From: CAYOUV01 sp964407265
GTDB lineage: Bacteria > Chloroflexota > Anaerolineae > Anaerolineales > Villigracilaceae
NCBI GenBank assembly: GCA_964407265.1
Contig: CAYOUV010000113.1
Span: forward strand, 1-5,599
DNA length: 5,599 bases
Direction: 5' to 3'
Both the position numbers and the translations under genes were made by a program. Shown one piece after another: positions 4,539-5,599 of the stretch. The first letter of the stretch is position 1. Every line of letters starts with the position of its first letter. The notes under the pieces are model-generated. The model worked only from the letters and a program-made list of their open reading frames with translations, did no database searches and was not told the origin of the DNA.

Positions 4539-5599
4539 ATGAGTTCAGAATTATCATCTAAACCGAACAAAATCTGCCCGACCTGCGGAACGCGGTTGAG
4601 CGAGAATGCCACACGCTGCCTGGTGTGCGGCACTGAATTGACTCCGTCGACGGAAGCCAAGGCGCAGCAGAAAGCCGTCCAGGCCAGCCGCATGCCGGAG
4701 ATCACCCTCAGCCTGCCGGCAGCGTTGGGATTCCTGGCGCTGTTCCTGACAGTTGGCGCAGTACTGGTCTTCTTCGCACTGCGCTCGACCGGACGCGTGG
4801 TGGAACCGACACCGGTCCCATCGCCGACCGCCACGCTGACCGTAACGCCAACCCCGACCGAGGCTGCAACCTCCACGCCGGTTCCCACAGAAACCCTGCA
4901 GCCACCCTTCGACTACACGGTCGTAGCAGGCGACACCTGTTCGTCGATTGCACTGACCTTCAATATCTCGGTTCAAAGCCTGATCATCCTGAACAGCCTT
5001 TCGGCTGCCTGCAACAACCTGTACATCGGCCAGGTGCTCAAAGTCCCCTACCCCACACCGACGGTAACCCCGCAGGCCACGAACACCCTGGAACCGGCTG
5101 ACGCGACCACCCAGGCTTGCGAAAAAGCATTTTACACCGTTCAGGATAACGACACGCTCTCCAGCATCGCCGCCAACTACGCCGTTCCAATGGATGCCAT
5201 CAAAGCATACAATAACCTGCCGACCGATAACGTCCCATTGGGGATGACCTTAACGATCCCCTTATGCCAACGAGCAGCCACTCCAGGGCCTACCCCTACA
5301 CCCACAATTCCGCCTCCTTATCCGGGACCGAACCTGCTCCTGCCATCTGACGGTGCCTCCTTTACCCTGGCCAACGACACCATCACCTTGCAGTGGGCCT
5401 CGATCGGCACCCTGCGCGACAACGAATCCTACCAGGTGACGATCGAAGACGTCACCGACGGCCAGGGGCGCAAACTGGTCGGGTACGTAACCGATACAAA
5501 GTTCATCGTGCCGACCTCATTCCGGCCGAACGACAACATCCCGCACGTCTTCCGCTGGTTCGTGCAGACCGTCCGCCAGACCGGCACAGACGAACAGGG
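4539..5599 (+). CDS. Zinc-ribbon, single-pass membrane protein with two LysM domains (incomplete at window end)
   Basis: Open from the ATG to the window edge (353 codons) with no stop, so the C-terminus is missing. In order: a short zinc ribbon with CPTC (13-16) and CLVC (27-30); a polar stretch; one hydrophobic helix at about 60-81 followed by Arg residues; a Pro/Thr-rich linker (89-123); LysM 1 (126-170, YTVVAGDT to VLKVP); a second linker; LysM 2 (198-241, FYTVQDNDT to LTIP); a Pro/Thr linker (246-262); and a beta-rich, Ig- or fibronectin-like start (about 265 on). Cys134 and Cys158 lie within LysM 1, and Cys194 and Cys243 flank LysM 2, suggesting two disulfides outside the cell. I infer that the zinc ribbon is cytoplasmic and the LysM domains bind cell-wall glycan or another surface polysaccharide. 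It is divergent from the E1 operon, and no functional link is evident. The start is fixed by TATAAT 10 nt upstream. Confidence 0.88.
   Translation, partial: MSSELSSKPNKICPTCGTRLSENATRCLVCGTELTPSTEAKAQQKAVQASRMPEITLSLPAALGFLALFLTVGAVLVFFALRSTGRVVEPTPVPSPTATLTVTPTPTEAATSTPVPTETLQPPFDYTVVAGDTCSSIALTFNISVQSLIILNSLSAACNNLYIGQVLKVPYPTPTVTPQATNTLEPADATTQACEKAFYTVQDNDTLSSIAANYAVPMDAIKAYNNLPTDNVPLGMTLTIPLCQRAATPGPTPTPTIPPPYPGPNLLLPSDGASFTLANDTITLQWASIGTLRDNESYQVTIEDVTDGQGRKLVGYVTDTKFIVPTSFRPNDNIPHVFRWFVQTVRQTGTDEQ

Noticed and set aside
4451..4888. N-terminal extension of E1 alpha by 146 residues
   Set aside because: The extension is low-complexity (Val/Gly/Thr-rich), lies antisense to the zinc-ribbon/LysM gene, and crosses both promoters. 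E1 alpha similarity starts at 4450.
4554..4976. Minus-strand open frames under the LysM gene
   Set aside because: The + strand frame here has a zinc ribbon, membrane helix and LysM motifs plus a consensus promoter. The minus-strand frames have Arg/Cys/Gly-rich noise.

Overview
The window looks like chromosomal DNA from a GC-rich bacterium, most likely Chloroflexota (Anaerolineae-like). This is an inference. It rests on a protein made of a zinc ribbon, one membrane helix, Pro/Thr-rich linkers and LysM domains, which is a style common in that phylum, and on two divergent genes whose TATAAT boxes lie only 9-10 nt before the ATG, as expected for leaderless transcripts. No rRNA, tRNA, CRISPR array or complete insertion sequence is visible.

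Layout. Positions 1-279 are non-coding and begin with one copy of a 22-bp repeat. A CPBP-family (CAAX-protease-like) membrane metalloprotease runs on the + strand from 280 to 1353. A second perfect copy of the repeat lies just after it (1393-1414), so the gene sits between direct repeats. From 4450 down to 1433, three overlapping minus-strand genes form one operon: E1 alpha (3542-4450), E1 beta (2532-3545) and a three-part protein (1433-2545). At 4451-4538 is a short divergent promoter region. From 4539 to the window end, on the + strand, is the incomplete zinc-ribbon/LysM protein.

The most interesting content is the operon. E1 alpha and E1 beta are the thiamine-diphosphate decarboxylase/dehydrogenase halves of a 2-oxoacid dehydrogenase complex. 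The third gene begins like an E2 subunit, with a lipoyl domain carrying Lys53 and then a peripheral-subunit-binding-like segment. Where E2 should have its chloramphenicol-acetyltransferase-fold catalytic core, it has a NeuD/PglD-type sugar acyltransferase (nucleotide-sugar-binding N-domain plus left-handed beta-helix). No ordinary E2 core and no E3 (dihydrolipoamide dehydrogenase) is in the window. The inferred scheme is that E1 decarboxylates a 2-oxoacid and acylates the swinging lipoyl arm, and the attached hexapeptide-repeat domain passes the acyl group to a sugar or other acceptor, perhaps directly rather than through free acyl-CoA. The domain content is seen in the sequence; the chemistry is a hypothesis.

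Secondary points are the direct repeats around the protease gene, which have some attC-like or palindromic-repeat character, and a terminator-like hairpin inside the first codons of the protease gene.
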